The position numbers and the translations under genes are program-made. Below the pieces are notes generated by a model. The model was not told the origin of the DNA and searched no databases. It was given only the letters and a program-made list of their open reading frames with translations. DNA of 59,813 bases from Planctomycetota bacterium (GTDB lineage Bacteria; Planctomycetota; UBA8742; UBA2392): assembly GCA_020845475.1 (NCBI GenBank), contig JADLFN010000058.1, forward strand, positions 1 through 59,813, given 5' to 3'. Numbering within the stretch: position 1 is the first letter of the stretch; every line of letters starts with the position of its first letter. Below are positions 7,931 through 16,802 of the stretch, one piece after another.

Positions 7931-9238
7931 TCAGGCCGGTGTCGTGGGGGTATTGGCCGGCTCTTCGCGTTTGCGCAGTCGGTTCAGGCGCGGCAGGATC
8001 ACAAGCTCCGTGGCGATCGCCACCACGTAAATCACGATCGTCGTGACGATCACGATGGTGAAGCGGCCGTCGGCCATATCGATCAGATAGCCGCTGACGA
8101 AGTTTGCGAACACGAAAAACAGTTGCCGCGAGGAATGCACGACCACGGCCACGGAGTTGCGGTCGCGCTCATCCGCCACTTCCTGCGCGAACTGGCGGTA
8201 AACGGGATCGCTCAGGTTCATCAGTGTCTGGCGCATGATGAAGGCGACAATCGCCGCCCACAGAAAATTGCCCAGCGCCAGCTCAACGAAAAACGGCAGG
8301 CTCAGAATCTGCGTCACGATGATGACTTTGACCGGGCCAAAGCGCTTGATCAGCGGCGGCGCCAGCAGGTAGGTGGCCACCAGCACCACGAACATGAGCG
8401 AGAACACTTTTGCGATTTCGGCGGGCTCGAGCTTCCACTCGTTCTGGAAATACACATTGAAGAACGGAACCGTCAGCCCCGCGCCAAAACCGATGATCAT
8501 CTCGGGAATGCCCAGCGCAATCAGCCGGCCTTTGTTATGCACGGTCAGCAGCGCCTTGATGCTCTTGCCGGCACCCTCGGGCTTGGGCTCTTTGATGAAC
8601 GCCACCGGAATCAGGCCCAGCAGAACCACAGCCGCGCCCACCAGCAGCGCGAAACGGTAGCCAAACAGGTTGGGCGCGATGTCCTCGCCCATGAACGTGA
8701 CGCCATGCCCCGCCCAGGCCTGCGCGCTGCTTTGCAGCCAGCCCGAAAGCCAGCTACCCACAAAGCCCGAGAGCGGCCAGCTCACCGCACTCTGGAACGA
8801 GAACGCAAACACGCGCTCGGCCAGGCCGGTGTTGCGCAGCAAGAACGGCGCACCCAGGGCCACGTTCACACCCATGGCCAAGCCGGCGCAGAACGCCGAC
8901 GCCCTGAAGATTTCCAGGTTGCCAAACGCCGCCTGCGACGCATAAGCCGCGGCATTCACGACCGCTACGATGGCAAGCAGCGAGCGCGCCGAGTGCCGGC
9001 CGATAATCACGATCGCGGGAATCGCAATCACCAGCGTGCCCAGCGAGTTCAGGCCCTGCACGCTGGTGAGTTCGCTGCCGCTGAGTTGCAGCGCGTTCAA
9101 ATATTGATTGCGCAACACCTGAAAAATCTGCCGCCCCACGCCCATGAGCAGCGCCGCAAGCAGGAACAACCAGATGTTCCGCGAGAACATGCCGACGTGA
9201 GCGAGATAATTCCGGATGCCGTTCAAAACGTCTCCCAT
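7931..9238 (-). CDS. major facilitator superfamily transporter
   Basis: A 435-residue inner-membrane protein with about 12 hydrophobic segments in two halves, split by a charged cytoplasmic loop near residues 215-235 (KEPKPEGAGKSIKALL). MQTLMNLSDPVYRQFAQEVADERDR-like sequence near residue 355 resembles MFS carriers annotated as multidrug or sugar exporters. The start at 9238 (MGDVLNG) puts a short amphipathic stretch before TM1; a longer frame to 9385 covers repeat-like DNA and is unlikely. The substrate is unknown. Confidence 0.75.
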   Translation of the reverse strand: MGDVLNGIRNYLAHVGMFSRNIWLFLLAALLMGVGRQIFQVLRNQYLNALQLSGSELTSVQGLNSLGTLVIAIPAIVIIGRHSARSLLAIVAVVNAAAYASQAAFGNLEIFRASAFCAGLAMGVNVALGAPFLLRNTGLAERVFAFSFQSAVSWPLSGFVGSWLSGWLQSSAQAWAGHGVTFMGEDIAPNLFGYRFALLVGAAVVLLGLIPVAFIKEPKPEGAGKSIKALLTVHNKGRLIALGIPEMIIGFGAGLTVPFFNVYFQNEWKLEPAEIAKVFSLMFVVLVATYLLAPPLIKRFGPVKVIIVTQILSLPFFVELALGNFLWAAIVAFIMRQTLMNLSDPVYRQFAQEVADERDRNSVAVVVHSSRQLFFVFANFVSGYLIDMADGRFTIVIVTTIVIYVVAIATELVILPRLNRLRKREEPANTPTTPA

Positions 9239-9362
9239 ACTGCCTGAGCGCGAATTCAGAACTGCACGGCAACTGCCATCCACAGATTGCACAGATTGAC
9301 GCAGATAGCGGCTCTCGGTTATCTGCGTTTTGTGTGGACTGCAGTGTCGTTGTCTTCCTTCG

Positions 9363-10829
9363 CTACGTCGTTCCTTCGTGTTCAAACGCCTTCAACGCTT
9401 CTTCCATGCCGTGCCCCTTGGCGAGGCTTTCTTCCCATTCCGCAGCCTCGTCGCTTTCGGCGGTGATCCCGCAGCCCACGTGATAACTCACGCCACGCGG
9501 GTCGGTCAGCAGCGTGCGGATGAGAATGTTCGACACCAGGTCGCCATTGAACGAGAGCGCAAACAGGCTGCCGGTGTAAGGCCCGCGCCGCACGGGTTCA
9601 AGCTCGTGGATGATCTCCAGCGCGCGTTTCTTCGGCGCCCCGGAGATGCTGCCGCCGGGAAAAGTGGCGCGGATGATCTGCTCAAAATCCACGCCCGCGC
9701 GCAGTTCGCCCTGCACCGTGGCCTCGAGGTGATGCACGTTCGCGTAGGTGTGAAGCGCGCACAGCTCCGGCACGCGCACGCTGCCGGCCTTGCAGATGCG
9801 ACCGAGATCGTTGCGTTCAAGATCGACGATCATGACCAGTTCGGCGCGGTCTTTCTCGCTGGCGAGCAGCTCCGCTTTCAGGCGCGCGTCTTCGTCGGGC
9901 GTCGCGCCGCGCGGCCTCGTTCCCTTGATGGGCCGCGTCTCGATCAGGCCCTGGCGCACGCTCAAGAAAAGTTCAGGCGAGCTGGAGAGCACGCAGCGCG
10001 TCAGGCCGCAGTCAAAGTAGCCGCCAAAGGGCGCAGGGCTTTTCGCGCGCAGCTTTTCATAGAGCGCGGGCGCGCTGAAATCGCCCTCGCGCCGCACCAT
10101 GCGCGTCAGGTTGGCCTGGTAGATCTCGCCTTCATAGATGCAGCGCTTGACGGCCGCGACTTGTTCAAGCCATTGCTCGCGCGTCGTTGCCTGCAGGGGC
10201 GACATATATGTCGCCCCTACGCCCGCTCCTGCGCGCGGCTGGTATTCAATGAACGGCGATTGCGCGTTGCCGTCTTGCGGCACGGGGCGAGTGAACAGCT
10301 CGCGCAAATCGCCCGCGAGCTCGCGCACGTCGCGATGGCCGCCCATCATGCCCGCCAGCAGGCGCAGCTCGCACTGGCCGCTGGCGTGATCGAGCACGAG
10401 GCACCACGGATAAAAGCCCGCATGCAAATCAGGGAACAGCGGCCCGCCAATCTTCGGCGGCGGCAGCTTTTCAATGAAGCTGCGCAACTCAAAGCTGAGC
10501 ACGCCCGCCCACCCGCCAATGTAGCCGCGCGGGATGTTGTCGCCGCTGAGCGAAAATTCACCGCGGGCATGGCGCTCGACGCGGCCGAAGAGCGCCAGCG
10601 GGTCGCCCTCGATGCGAGCGCTGTGGTTGCCGCGCTGAAACGTCGCGGTCTGGCCGGTGGCGGAAAAGAGCATGGCGGGCGCGAAGGAAAGCACACTCTC
10701 GCGCGCGAGCGGGCCAACGCTGGCGCTGTCCAGCACCAGCGGCGAGGGCTGGCGCAAAACGTGCGACATGGCGTGCAGCCAGCCGCCGGGCGGATCGAAG
10801 GAAATCGACTGGTAGGTCAACTCTCGCAC
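9363..10829 (-). CDS. pabB: aminodeoxychorismate synthase component I (PabB)
   Basis: PabB converts chorismate and ammonia to 4-amino-4-deoxychorismate for folate synthesis. The 488-residue chorismate-binding enzyme carries PIKGTRPRG (residues 300-308, with the Lys typical of PabB where many TrpE have Ala), ERNDLGR, and PGGSISGAPKKRA near the active site. The start is GTG at 10829 with no clear Shine-Dalgarno; an internal ATG (residue 21) is possible but would remove part of the first strand. A linker near residues 200-212 is encoded by a 24-bp perfect palindrome (10195-10218), which looks like a repeat inserted in frame. No pabA or pabC is in the window. Confidence 0.88.
   Translation of the reverse strand: MRELTYQSISFDPPGGWLHAMSHVLRQPSPLVLDSASVGPLARESVLSFAPAMLFSATGQTATFQRGNHSARIEGDPLALFGRVERHARGEFSLSGDNIPRGYIGGWAGVLSFELRSFIEKLPPPKIGGPLFPDLHAGFYPWCLVLDHASGQCELRLLAGMMGGHRDVRELAGDLRELFTRPVPQDGNAQSPFIEYQPRAGAGVGATYMSPLQATTREQWLEQVAAVKRCIYEGEIYQANLTRMVRREGDFSAPALYEKLRAKSPAPFGGYFDCGLTRCVLSSSPELFLSVRQGLIETRPIKGTRPRGATPDEDARLKAELLASEKDRAELVMIVDLERNDLGRICKAGSVRVPELCALHTYANVHHLEATVQGELRAGVDFEQIIRATFPGGSISGAPKKRALEIIHELEPVRRGPYTGSLFALSFNGDLVSNILIRTLLTDPRGVSYHVGCGITAESDEAAEWEESLAKGHGMEEALKAFEHEGTT
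10195..10218. repeat. perfect palindrome inside pabB
   Basis: A 24-bp perfect palindrome with arms AGGGGCGACATA/TATGTCGCCCCT. Its GGGGCGAC/GTCGCCCC arms recur in the intergenic hairpin at 32575-32600. It is read in frame as a loop of PabB. Confidence 0.75.
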
Positions 10830-10843
10830 AGCCGCACAATAGC

Positions 10844-10929
10844 AGGTATCAGGTTTCAGGTGTCAGGTATCAGTTGCTGTTGACCCGATACCCGATACCT
10901 TGGATTCGATACCTGACACCCGATACCCG
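10844..10929. repeat. heptanucleotide tandem repeat pair (GGTATCA/G type)
   Basis: The left arm has four heptamers (AGGTATC, AGGTTTC, AGGTGTC, AGGTATC). After a short loop, the right arm carries reverse-complement heptamers (CCGATAC, CGATACC, TGACACC). Together they can fold into an imperfect hairpin, in the divergent region between pabB and the acyl-CoA dehydrogenase. Confidence 0.75.
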
Positions 10930-10974
10930 CCTTTGCTATGGTGCTTCGTTCGAACGGACACCGAGACCAAGACC

Positions 10975-12156
10975 ATGCCCAAGTACGAGAGCCCCGATTT
11001 TTACAACATCGACGCGATGCTTTCCGACGACGAGAAAAACGTGCGCGACACCGTGCGCGGCTTCGTTGACGACCACGTCATGCCCGTGATTACCGATGCC
11101 TACGAGCACGGCAAGTTCCCCAAGGAGCTCATTCCCAAGCTTGCTGAACTGGGCGTGCTGGGTGCTTCGTTGCCCGAAGAATACGGCTGCGCGGGCATGA
11201 ACAACGTGGCTTACGGTTTGATCAACCAGGAACTCGAGCGCGGCGATTCCGGCGTACGCTCGTTTGTTTCCGTGCAAAGCTCGCTGTGCATGTGGCCGAT
11301 CTACACCTTCGGCTCTGATGAACAGAAGAAGAAGTATCTGCCCGAGATGGCCAAGGCCAACATCATCGCCTGCTTCGGCCTGACTGAGCCTGACTTCGGC
11401 TCCAACCCCGGCGGCATGATTACGCGCGCCGAGAAGAAGGGTAAAGAGTGGATCATCAACGGCGCCAAGATGTGGATCACCAACGGCAACATGTCTGACA
11501 TCGCCATCGTGTGGGCGAAAACCAAAGGCGACGATCCCAAGAGCATCCGCGGCTTCATCGTGCCCACCAAAACCGCCGGCTTTGAAGTGCGCGAGCAGAA
11601 GGGCAAAGGCAGCTTGCGCGCCAGCAACACCAGCGAACTGTTTTTCACAGACGTGAAGGTTGGCGACGACGCCATGCTGCCCAAAGCCGAAGGACTCAAA
11701 GGCCCGTTGAGCTGCCTGACGCAGGCGCGCTACGGCATCACCTGGGGTGCGCTCGGCGCGGCTATGGCCTGTTTCGACATGGCCAAGCAGTACTCGAAGT
11801 CGCGCATCGTGTTCGGCAAGCCGCTCGCGCAGTTCCAGACGACACAGCACAAGCTCGCGCAGATGGCGCTCGAAATCACCAAGGGCCAGTTGCTCAGCTA
11901 CCGCCTCGGCCGCCTCAAGGACGAAGGCAAGATGAACCACACGCAGGTCAGCATGGCCAAGCTCAATAACGTCGACATCGCGCTCGACTGCGCGCGCGTG
12001 GCCCGCGAAATCCTCGGCGCCAACGGAATCATGTACGAGTACCACGTGATCCGCCACATGTGCAACCTCGAGAGCGTGAAAACGTACGAAGGCACCAACG
12101 ACGTGCACTCGCTGGCGATTGGCGAGGCCATCACGGGCCTGAGCGCATTCATGTAA
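10975..12156 (+). CDS. glutaryl-CoA dehydrogenase-type acyl-CoA dehydrogenase
   Basis: A 393-residue FAD enzyme of the acyl-CoA dehydrogenase fold that oxidises and, in the GCDH group, decarboxylates glutaryl-CoA to crotonyl-CoA in lysine/tryptophan breakdown. Evidence: CFGLTEPDFGSNPGGM (flavin and substrate loop), WITNG, ARYGITWGALGAA, and YEGTNDVHSLAIGEAITG near residues 366-383, where the Glu is the catalytic base in the position found in GCDH and isovaleryl/short-chain enzymes. The start at 10975 (MPKYESPDF) fits the family N-terminus. The gene stands alone; no electron-transfer flavoprotein genes are nearby. Confidence 0.85.
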   Translation: MPKYESPDFYNIDAMLSDDEKNVRDTVRGFVDDHVMPVITDAYEHGKFPKELIPKLAELGVLGASLPEEYGCAGMNNVAYGLINQELERGDSGVRSFVSVQSSLCMWPIYTFGSDEQKKKYLPEMAKANIIACFGLTEPDFGSNPGGMITRAEKKGKEWIINGAKMWITNGNMSDIAIVWAKTKGDDPKSIRGFIVPTKTAGFEVREQKGKGSLRASNTSELFFTDVKVGDDAMLPKAEGLKGPLSCLTQARYGITWGALGAAMACFDMAKQYSKSRIVFGKPLAQFQTTQHKLAQMALEITKGQLLSYRLGRLKDEGKMNHTQVSMAKLNNVDIALDCARVAREILGANGIMYEYHVIRHMCNLESVKTYEGTNDVHSLAIGEAITGLSAFM

Positions 12157-12168
12157 CCGAGAATCAAT

Positions 12169-12241
12169 CAGAGCCGGTCCGGTAACGGACCGGCTTCTGC
12201 AGCCGACCTGAGATGCCCGGTCGTTTACACCACCGGCTCTG
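12169..12241. repeat. REP-like hairpin element left of RAYT (E1)
   Basis: It begins CAGAGCC and ends GGCTCTG. The first hairpin has a 9-bp stem (GCCGGTCCG/CGGACCGGC) closed by a GTAA loop. It ends 17 bp before the RAYT start codon. The opposite outer ends are complementary, so the whole element can also fold as one long hairpin. Confidence 0.7.
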
Positions 12242-12258
12242 AGTGATTTCTTTTTCGC

Positions 12259-12759
12259 ATGCCCATCCCGCTGGCATATTTCGTCACGGTCACGACCTAT
12301 GGCACCTGGTTGCAGGGCGATGCGCGTGGCAGCGTGGACATGGACCACAACGAATTCGCCACTGAAGTCATCAGGCCAAATCCGCTACTGCTGCACGTCA
12401 AGCGCAGGCACATGAAGTTCGAGCCGTTCCGCCTGTCGCCGAGGATGATCCGAATCGTTGACGCGGCTTTGGCCGAACTCTGCGAGTACCGCAAGTGGGA
12501 CTTGCTGGCGCGGAATGTTCGTACCAATCACTTGCACGCAGCCATTTTCGCGCCGGCCATTGCCGAGCGCGTGCTGGGCGACATCAAGCGCTGGCCAACG
12601 CGAAAGCTGCGAGAGGCCGGCTTGGTCGCGAGGGAGCGGCCCGTCTGGACCGATGGCGGCAGTACGAAATACCTGTGGGATCAGGCATCGCTGACCCGCG
12701 TGCTGGACTACATCATCAAACAGCAGGGGCCAGACCTGCGCGAGCAGCGAACATTCTAG
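12259..12759 (+). CDS. REP-associated tyrosine transposase (RAYT, Y1 HUH)
   Basis: A 166-residue single-domain transposase of the IS200/TnpA-REP group, which cuts and joins single-stranded DNA at REP hairpins. Evidence: start FVTVTTYGTWLQGDARG (typical entry), HxH metal motif NHLHA (His91, His93), and the catalytic Tyr in LDYIIKQQG (Tyr151). REP-like hairpin elements sit on both sides (12169-12241 and 12777-12891), 17 bp from each end of the gene, the organisation expected for a RAYT with its substrate. Related non-coding copies lie elsewhere in the window. The protein looks intact, with no truncation or missing key residue. Confidence 0.8.
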   Translation: MPIPLAYFVTVTTYGTWLQGDARGSVDMDHNEFATEVIRPNPLLLHVKRRHMKFEPFRLSPRMIRIVDAALAELCEYRKWDLLARNVRTNHLHAAIFAPAIAERVLGDIKRWPTRKLREAGLVARERPVWTDGGSTKYLWDQASLTRVLDYIIKQQGPDLREQRTF

Positions 12760-12776
12760 AGCTCAGCGCTTATCTA

Positions 12777-12891
12777 CAGAGCCGGTCGGGTTACCGACCG
12801 GCTTCTTGGTGCCGACGTGCTGCCGCCACAAACACACGCACCGGTTCCGCATTGCGAATATAGAAGCCGGTCCGTTACCGGACCGGCTCTG
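12777..12891. repeat. REP-like hairpin pair right of RAYT (E2)
   Basis: Two hairpins in inverted orientation. The first is CAGAGCCGGTC...GACCGGCTTCT, the second AGAAGCCGGTCC...GGACCGGCTCTG, about 55 bp apart. This paired layout is like the bacterial interspersed mosaic elements mobilised by RAYTs. Confidence 0.75.
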
Positions 12892-12918
12892 AGGGACTGT
12901 TCTTGTCGCCGCGCTCGC

Positions 12919-12924
12919 TATGAT
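12919..12924 (+). promoter_or_regulatory. -10 element for leaderless uvrB
   Basis: TATGAT is placed seven bases before the uvrB ATG; no Shine-Dalgarno is visible. It lies just right of the REP-like element E2. Confidence 0.4.
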
Positions 12925-12931
12925 TGCGGCC

Positions 12932-15214
12932 ATGCCCCAGAAACCCTTCAAGCTTGTTTCCGACCAATCGCCCAAGGGCGACCAGCCTCGCGCTATTGAG
13001 CAGCTTGAAAAAGGCCTCGCCGAAGGTGCGCGCTACCAGACGCTGCTGGGTGTGACCGGCTCGGGCAAGACTTTCACGATTGCCAATCTCATCGCCCGCG
13101 TAAACCGGCCTGCTCTGGTGATGGCGCCTAACAAGACGCTGGCCGCGCAACTGTTCTCCGAGTTCAAGAAGCTGTTCCCCGAAAACGCCGTCGAATATTT
13201 TGTCAGCTACTACGACTACTACCGGCCCGAGGCCTATGTGCCCTCGACCGACGTTTACATCGAGAAAGACTCGATGATCAACGACCGCATCGACCGACTG
13301 CGCCACAGCGCCACGCGCAGCCTGCTCGACCGCCAGGACGTCATCATCGTCGCGAGCGTCTCCTGCATCTTCGGCCTCGGCTCGCCCGAGGCCTACGAAG
13401 GCGCTTTGCTCTATGCCGAAAAGGGCGTGCCGCTGACGCGCAAGGACGCCATTAAAAAGCTCACCGAGATCCAATACACCCGCAACGACATGGACCTCCA
13501 GCGCGGCACGTACCGTACGAGGGGAGACGTTCTCGACGTATTTCCCATATACGAAGACGCAAAAGTCCTGCGCTTCGAGTTCTTCGGCGAGGAACTCGAC
13601 GGCATTTTCGAAATCGACCCGCTCACGGGCGAGGTTCTCGGGGCGCTCGACAAAATCACCGTCTATCCCGCGACCCACTACGTCACGCCCAAGAAGAAGT
13701 TCGATGCCGCGCTTGCGGATATTCGGGCGGAGATGGACCAGCAGGTCGAATACTTCAAGACCAAGGGCAAGCTGCTCGAAGCACAGCGTCTGGAGCAGCG
13801 CACGAAGTATGACCTCGAACTGCTCGAGGAAATCGGCGTTTGCAAGGGCATCGAGAACTACTCGCGCCACTTTGAGCGCCGCGAGAAGGGCAGCACGCCG
13901 CCCACGCTGATGAACTACCTGCCCAAGAACGCGTTGATCGTGGTCGATGAAAGCCACGTTTCGATTCCGCAGATCGGCGGCATGTACAAGGGCGACCGCG
14001 CGCGCAAGGAAACGCTCGTTGAATACGGCTTTCGCATGCCTAGTGCGCTCGACAACCGGCCGCTCACGTTCCAGGAGTTTGAGAAAATCGAGCGCCAGAC
14101 GATTTTCGTCAGCGCGACGCCGGGCCCCTACGAATTGGAACACAGCGTGGGCCACGTCGCCGAGCAAATCGTGCGGCCCACGGGGTTGATCGACCCCGAG
14201 ATCACGGTGAAACCCGCCAAGGGCCAGATTGATGACGTGCTCGACGAATTGCGCCCCGTGATTGCTCGCAACGAGCGCGCGCTGGTGTGCACGCTCACCA
14301 AGCGCATGGCCGAAGAGTTGTCCGATTACATGAAGAACCTCGACATCCGCGTGCGCTATCTGCACAGCGACATCGACACGCTGGAACGCACCGAAATCCT
14401 GCGCGACCTGCGCAAAGGCGAGTTCGACGTGCTCGTGGGCATCAACCTGCTGCGCGAAGGCCTCGACCTGCCGGAAGTCAGCCTTATGGCAATCCTCGAC
14501 GCCGACAAAGAGGGCTATCTGCGCAGCCAGCGCTCGCTGATCCAGATGGTGGGGCGAGCCGCGCGCAACATCAATGGCCGCGTGATTTTCTATGCCGACG
14601 CGATGACGGACTCGATGAAGTTCACCATCGAGGAAACCAACCGCCGGCGGAGATTGCAGCAGGAATACAACAAGCAAAACGGCATCACGCCGACGACGAT
14701 CGTCAACAAGATCGACGAGATCCTGCAGGGCGTGTTCGAAAGCGACTACGTCACGGTTGATAAGGACCTCCCCAGCATCTGGGACTGGAGCAAATCGGGC
14801 ACAGCCCCGCCTGTAAAGGCGGGGAGTGGTTCCTCGACAGGGCGCGGCAAAAAGCGCGTGCTCACGAGCGAACGCGCCTACGCGCGCGGCCCCAACGCCA
14901 ATTTCGACGAATCAGCGGAAAAGGAACCGATGTTCGAAGGCAGAAACTTCGCCACCAAGCGAGCCATGAAAGCGGCCGAAGAAGCCGGGGCCATGGAAGG
15001 CCGCAAGGCGAAGCTGAAATACCTCGAAGGCGGAGGCGAAGCCCCACCGCCCGGCGCAGTCACACGCCAAGTCAGCCCCGGCGAAGTGCCCAAGCTGATC
15101 GCCCAAATCGAAAAAGAAATGTACGCCGCAGCCAAAGCGCTGGACTTCGAGAAAGCCGCGCTGTTGAGAGACGAAATCAAGGCGCTGCAGAAGATCGAGC
15201 TGGGGATCAAGTAG
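12932..15214 (+). CDS. uvrB: UvrABC excinuclease subunit B
   Basis: UvrB is the damage-verifying helicase-like subunit of nucleotide excision repair. The 760-residue protein has Walker A GVTGSGKT (residues 40-47), the beta-hairpin [15 protein letters not shown] (about 92-107), the DESH box VVDESH, motif [11 protein letters not shown], and the C-terminal UVR motif ([15 protein letters not shown]) that binds UvrC. It is ~90 residues longer than usual because of a low-complexity insertion (about 620-715) between the helicase core and UVR. That insertion includes a hairpin-encoding stretch CCCCGCC-TGTAAA-GGCGGGG at 14805-14824. The start at 12932 (MPQKPFKL) matches the family N-terminus (MSKPFKL in E. 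coli). Confidence 0.95.
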   Translation: MPQKPFKLVSDQSPKGDQPRAIEQLEKGLAEGARYQTLLGVTGSGKTFTIANLIARVNRPALVMAPNKTLAAQLFSEFKKLFPENAVEYFVSYYDYYRPEAYVPSTDVYIEKDSMINDRIDRLRHSATRSLLDRQDVIIVASVSCIFGLGSPEAYEGALLYAEKGVPLTRKDAIKKLTEIQYTRNDMDLQRGTYRTRGDVLDVFPIYEDAKVLRFEFFGEELDGIFEIDPLTGEVLGALDKITVYPATHYVTPKKKFDAALADIRAEMDQQVEYFKTKGKLLEAQRLEQRTKYDLELLEEIGVCKGIENYSRHFERREKGSTPPTLMNYLPKNALIVVDESHVSIPQIGGMYKGDRARKETLVEYGFRMPSALDNRPLTFQEFEKIERQTIFVSATPGPYELEHSVGHVAEQIVRPTGLIDPEITVKPAKGQIDDVLDELRPVIARNERALVCTLTKRMAEELSDYMKNLDIRVRYLHSDIDTLERTEILRDLRKGEFDVLVGINLLREGLDLPEVSLMAILDADKEGYLRSQRSLIQMVGRAARNINGRVIFYADAMTDSMKFTIEETNRRRRLQQEYNKQNGITPTTIVNKIDEILQGVFESDYVTVDKDLPSIWDWSKSGTAPPVKAGSGSSTGRGKKRVLTSERAYARGPNANFDESAEKEPMFEGRNFATKRAMKAAEEAGAMEGRKAKLKYLEGGGEAPPPGAVTRQVSPGEVPKLIAQIEKEMYAAAKALDFEKAALLRDEIKALQKIELGIK

Positions 15215-15271
15215 ATCGTCAGTGTTCCGAGCGATAGCGAGCGGGTCCGCAGTCCGGTGACAGGGGGGCGA

Positions 15272-16117
15272 ATGGGTAAATCAGCAGATTGGGGCCGAGT
15301 CGCTACTGACCAAGCGCGGGCGATGCAGGTTGCTTATTGGACCGCGAATCAGGTCGAGTTGAACGCGCTTAAGGGAAAGGGATTACAAACCCTGAAATGG
15401 GCTGCGCGCCTACGCTGCCACCATCTCGCATGCATGGCCCTGTTGGCGGAGGGAGCTGCCAAGGAACAATTCGACGAAGGTGAAATAGGAGACGATGAAT
15501 TGCCTTCATCGCCGCAATTGAAATTGGTTCAAGAGACCGCGGCCCTGTTGTTGGCTGCTGATAGTCCGTTCAGGGCGCGGGTAGCGGCAATCTGGCAGGG
15601 AGACCTTGACCCAAAGACGCAGCGTCAGCCCAACGCATTTGGAGTCTGCTCGAATGCATCTTTAACGCACCTGGGATGCATTGAAGTGATCACCTTGGAC
15701 GACAAGAACATGCCGATTGGTCTGGAGTTCCTCGCGTACGACGAGATCCATTCGGTGGTTATGGCGGCTCCGGCTCAGTTTCGGATGTCGCGGATTTTCC
15801 TTGAGGGCGGGGCCGACATCATGGCACTTGTGCCTTTACAGTACGGCGTTTCCTGGAAAAGCCCGAACGACTTTGACCGCGACGGTTCGATGACACGGTT
15901 TATTGGCGCAATTTCTCCGAGCGGCTCGGCCAGTTCATATGGCATCGGCGTTGGACAACAGGACCTCACATGCGAGAGTGAAGGTGCCGTCACGCTCATG
16001 GGGCTGAGCTCCGTTTCGCAGATTGAAATGGTGCTCGACATGCGCGACCCGAAATTCGATGAGAAGTGCAGAGGGCGCGGGATTGATCCAAACGAAGCGC
16101 GTAAGCGACATGGCTAG
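15272..16117 (+). CDS. hypothetical protein, possibly ImpE/SciE-like
   Basis: A 281-residue soluble protein with no signal or TM segment. The N-terminal half is helical. The C-terminal half (EIHSVVMAAPAQFRMSRIFL, then LVPLQYGVSW near residue 195) is reminiscent of ImpE/TagJ-type proteins that accompany type VI secretion, but no other secretion gene is present and the match is weak. The start follows a strong GGGGGG tract. Codon use is less GC-biased than in uvrB, which suggests recent acquisition. It could equally be a standalone stress or effector-immunity-type protein; treat it as unassigned. Confidence 0.5.
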   Translation: MGKSADWGRVATDQARAMQVAYWTANQVELNALKGKGLQTLKWAARLRCHHLACMALLAEGAAKEQFDEGEIGDDELPSSPQLKLVQETAALLLAADSPFRARVAAIWQGDLDPKTQRQPNAFGVCSNASLTHLGCIEVITLDDKNMPIGLEFLAYDEIHSVVMAAPAQFRMSRIFLEGGADIMALVPLQYGVSWKSPNDFDRDGSMTRFIGAISPSGSASSYGIGVGQQDLTCESEGAVTLMGLSSVSQIEMVLDMRDPKFDEKCRGRGIDPNEARKRHG

Positions 16118-16183
16118 CGTTGCAAGGCCAATGTGGAGGCAATTGGCGGCCTTGGCGCGGGATTGCCGTTGGTGCACGCGGGG

Positions 16184-16208
16184 TCCCATCGCTAACGCGA
16201 TGGGCTCT
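16184..16208. repeat. half REP-like hairpin
   Basis: CCCATCGCTAACGCGATGGG followed by CTCTG. The same hairpin and GGCTCTG end recur at 59455-59473. Confidence 0.6.
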
Positions 16209-16219
16209 GGGGGTTTCCT

Positions 16220-16385
16220 GTGTTCCTGACCATCCTCAACGTCGCTGACCTCGCCTGCGCCCGCACTTACTACGACGCCGCTTTTGGGTTTCGTACCACC
16301 GTTGATGTTCCCGTTTACGTGGAGTACCTCTTCAACGCGGGCGCGCGGCTTGGTCTTCTGACTCTTGGCAACACGCGCTACCTGT
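16220..16385 (+). pseudogene. glyoxalase/bleomycin-resistance family protein, 5' part only
   Basis: The first ~55 codons after the GTG at 16220 encode the first beta-alpha-beta module of a glyoxalase-type protein (ILNVADLACARTYYDAAFGF...YVEYLFNAGARLGLL). The reading frame then enters the REP-like element E3 and stops at 16400-16402. The second half of the fold and its metal ligands are missing. A GGGGG tract lies upstream. The 3' part of the gene seems lost or displaced by the repeat. Confidence 0.6.
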
Positions 16386-16500
16386 CAGAGCCGGTTGGGT
16401 GAACGACCGGCTTCTGCCGTCGCCATGCGGATGCCCTGCCCATCACAGCAACGTTGCCGTGGCGGCATGCGCAAGCCGGTCCGTTACCGGACCGGCTCTG
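16386..16500. repeat. REP-like hairpin pair (E3) ending the glyoxalase fragment
   Basis: A copy of the same family as E1 and E2: CAGAGCCGGTT...CGACCGGCTTCTG, an internal GCATGC-containing region, then AAGCCGGTCC...GGACCGGCTCTG. There is no transposase gene inside, so it is a non-autonomous copy. Confidence 0.7.
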
Positions 16501-16655
16501 AGGGTTGCCTGACCGGATGACATCGCCCTCGGGTGGGAGCTGCGGGTTGCTCGCTTCCAGACAAGCCTGACGCGCTGGAGATTGCAGTTGGCCGCAACGC
16601 GCCGCCTCGTCGTTCGTTCAATGCTCAGCGCGCCAATCCCTCATGGGAGAGTGTC

Positions 16656-16802
16656 ATGCGTGCTTGCCGGGCGGGTTTTACACTTATCGAACTCCTGATC
16701 TTCGTGATTTTCGTGGGTTGCATTTTCCTGGGCGCTGCCTTGTTGCTCGATGGCCGCGCCGCTATCGATTGGGGTCTTTGGGGTCTTCGAGCCATTGCTT
16801 GA
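16656..16802 (+). CDS. short prepilin-like protein
   Basis: A 48-residue product with an N-terminal basic leader (MRACRAG), then FTLIELL and a long hydrophobic helix, the N-terminal signature of type IV pilins and pseudopilins (cleavage after Gly7 and Glu5 of the mature form). GGGAG precedes the ATG by five to six bases. After the hydrophobic helix the protein stops; normal pilins have 100 or more further residues. It is either a truncated pilin remnant or a minimal membrane peptide. Its 3' end overlaps the convergent peptidase gene by 41 bp. Confidence 0.45.
   Translation: MRACRAGFTLIELLIFVIFVGCIFLGAALLLDGRAAIDWGLWGLRAIA

Noticed and set aside
10936..12348. 470-codon minus-strand frame opposite the acyl-CoA dehydrogenase
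   Set aside because: It mirrors a well-supported gene codon for codon; His/Val/Ala-rich composition is an artefact of the antisense frame.
12875..14677. 600-codon minus-strand frame opposite uvrB
   Set aside because: Shadow of uvrB in a high-GC genome; it contains no recognisable domain.
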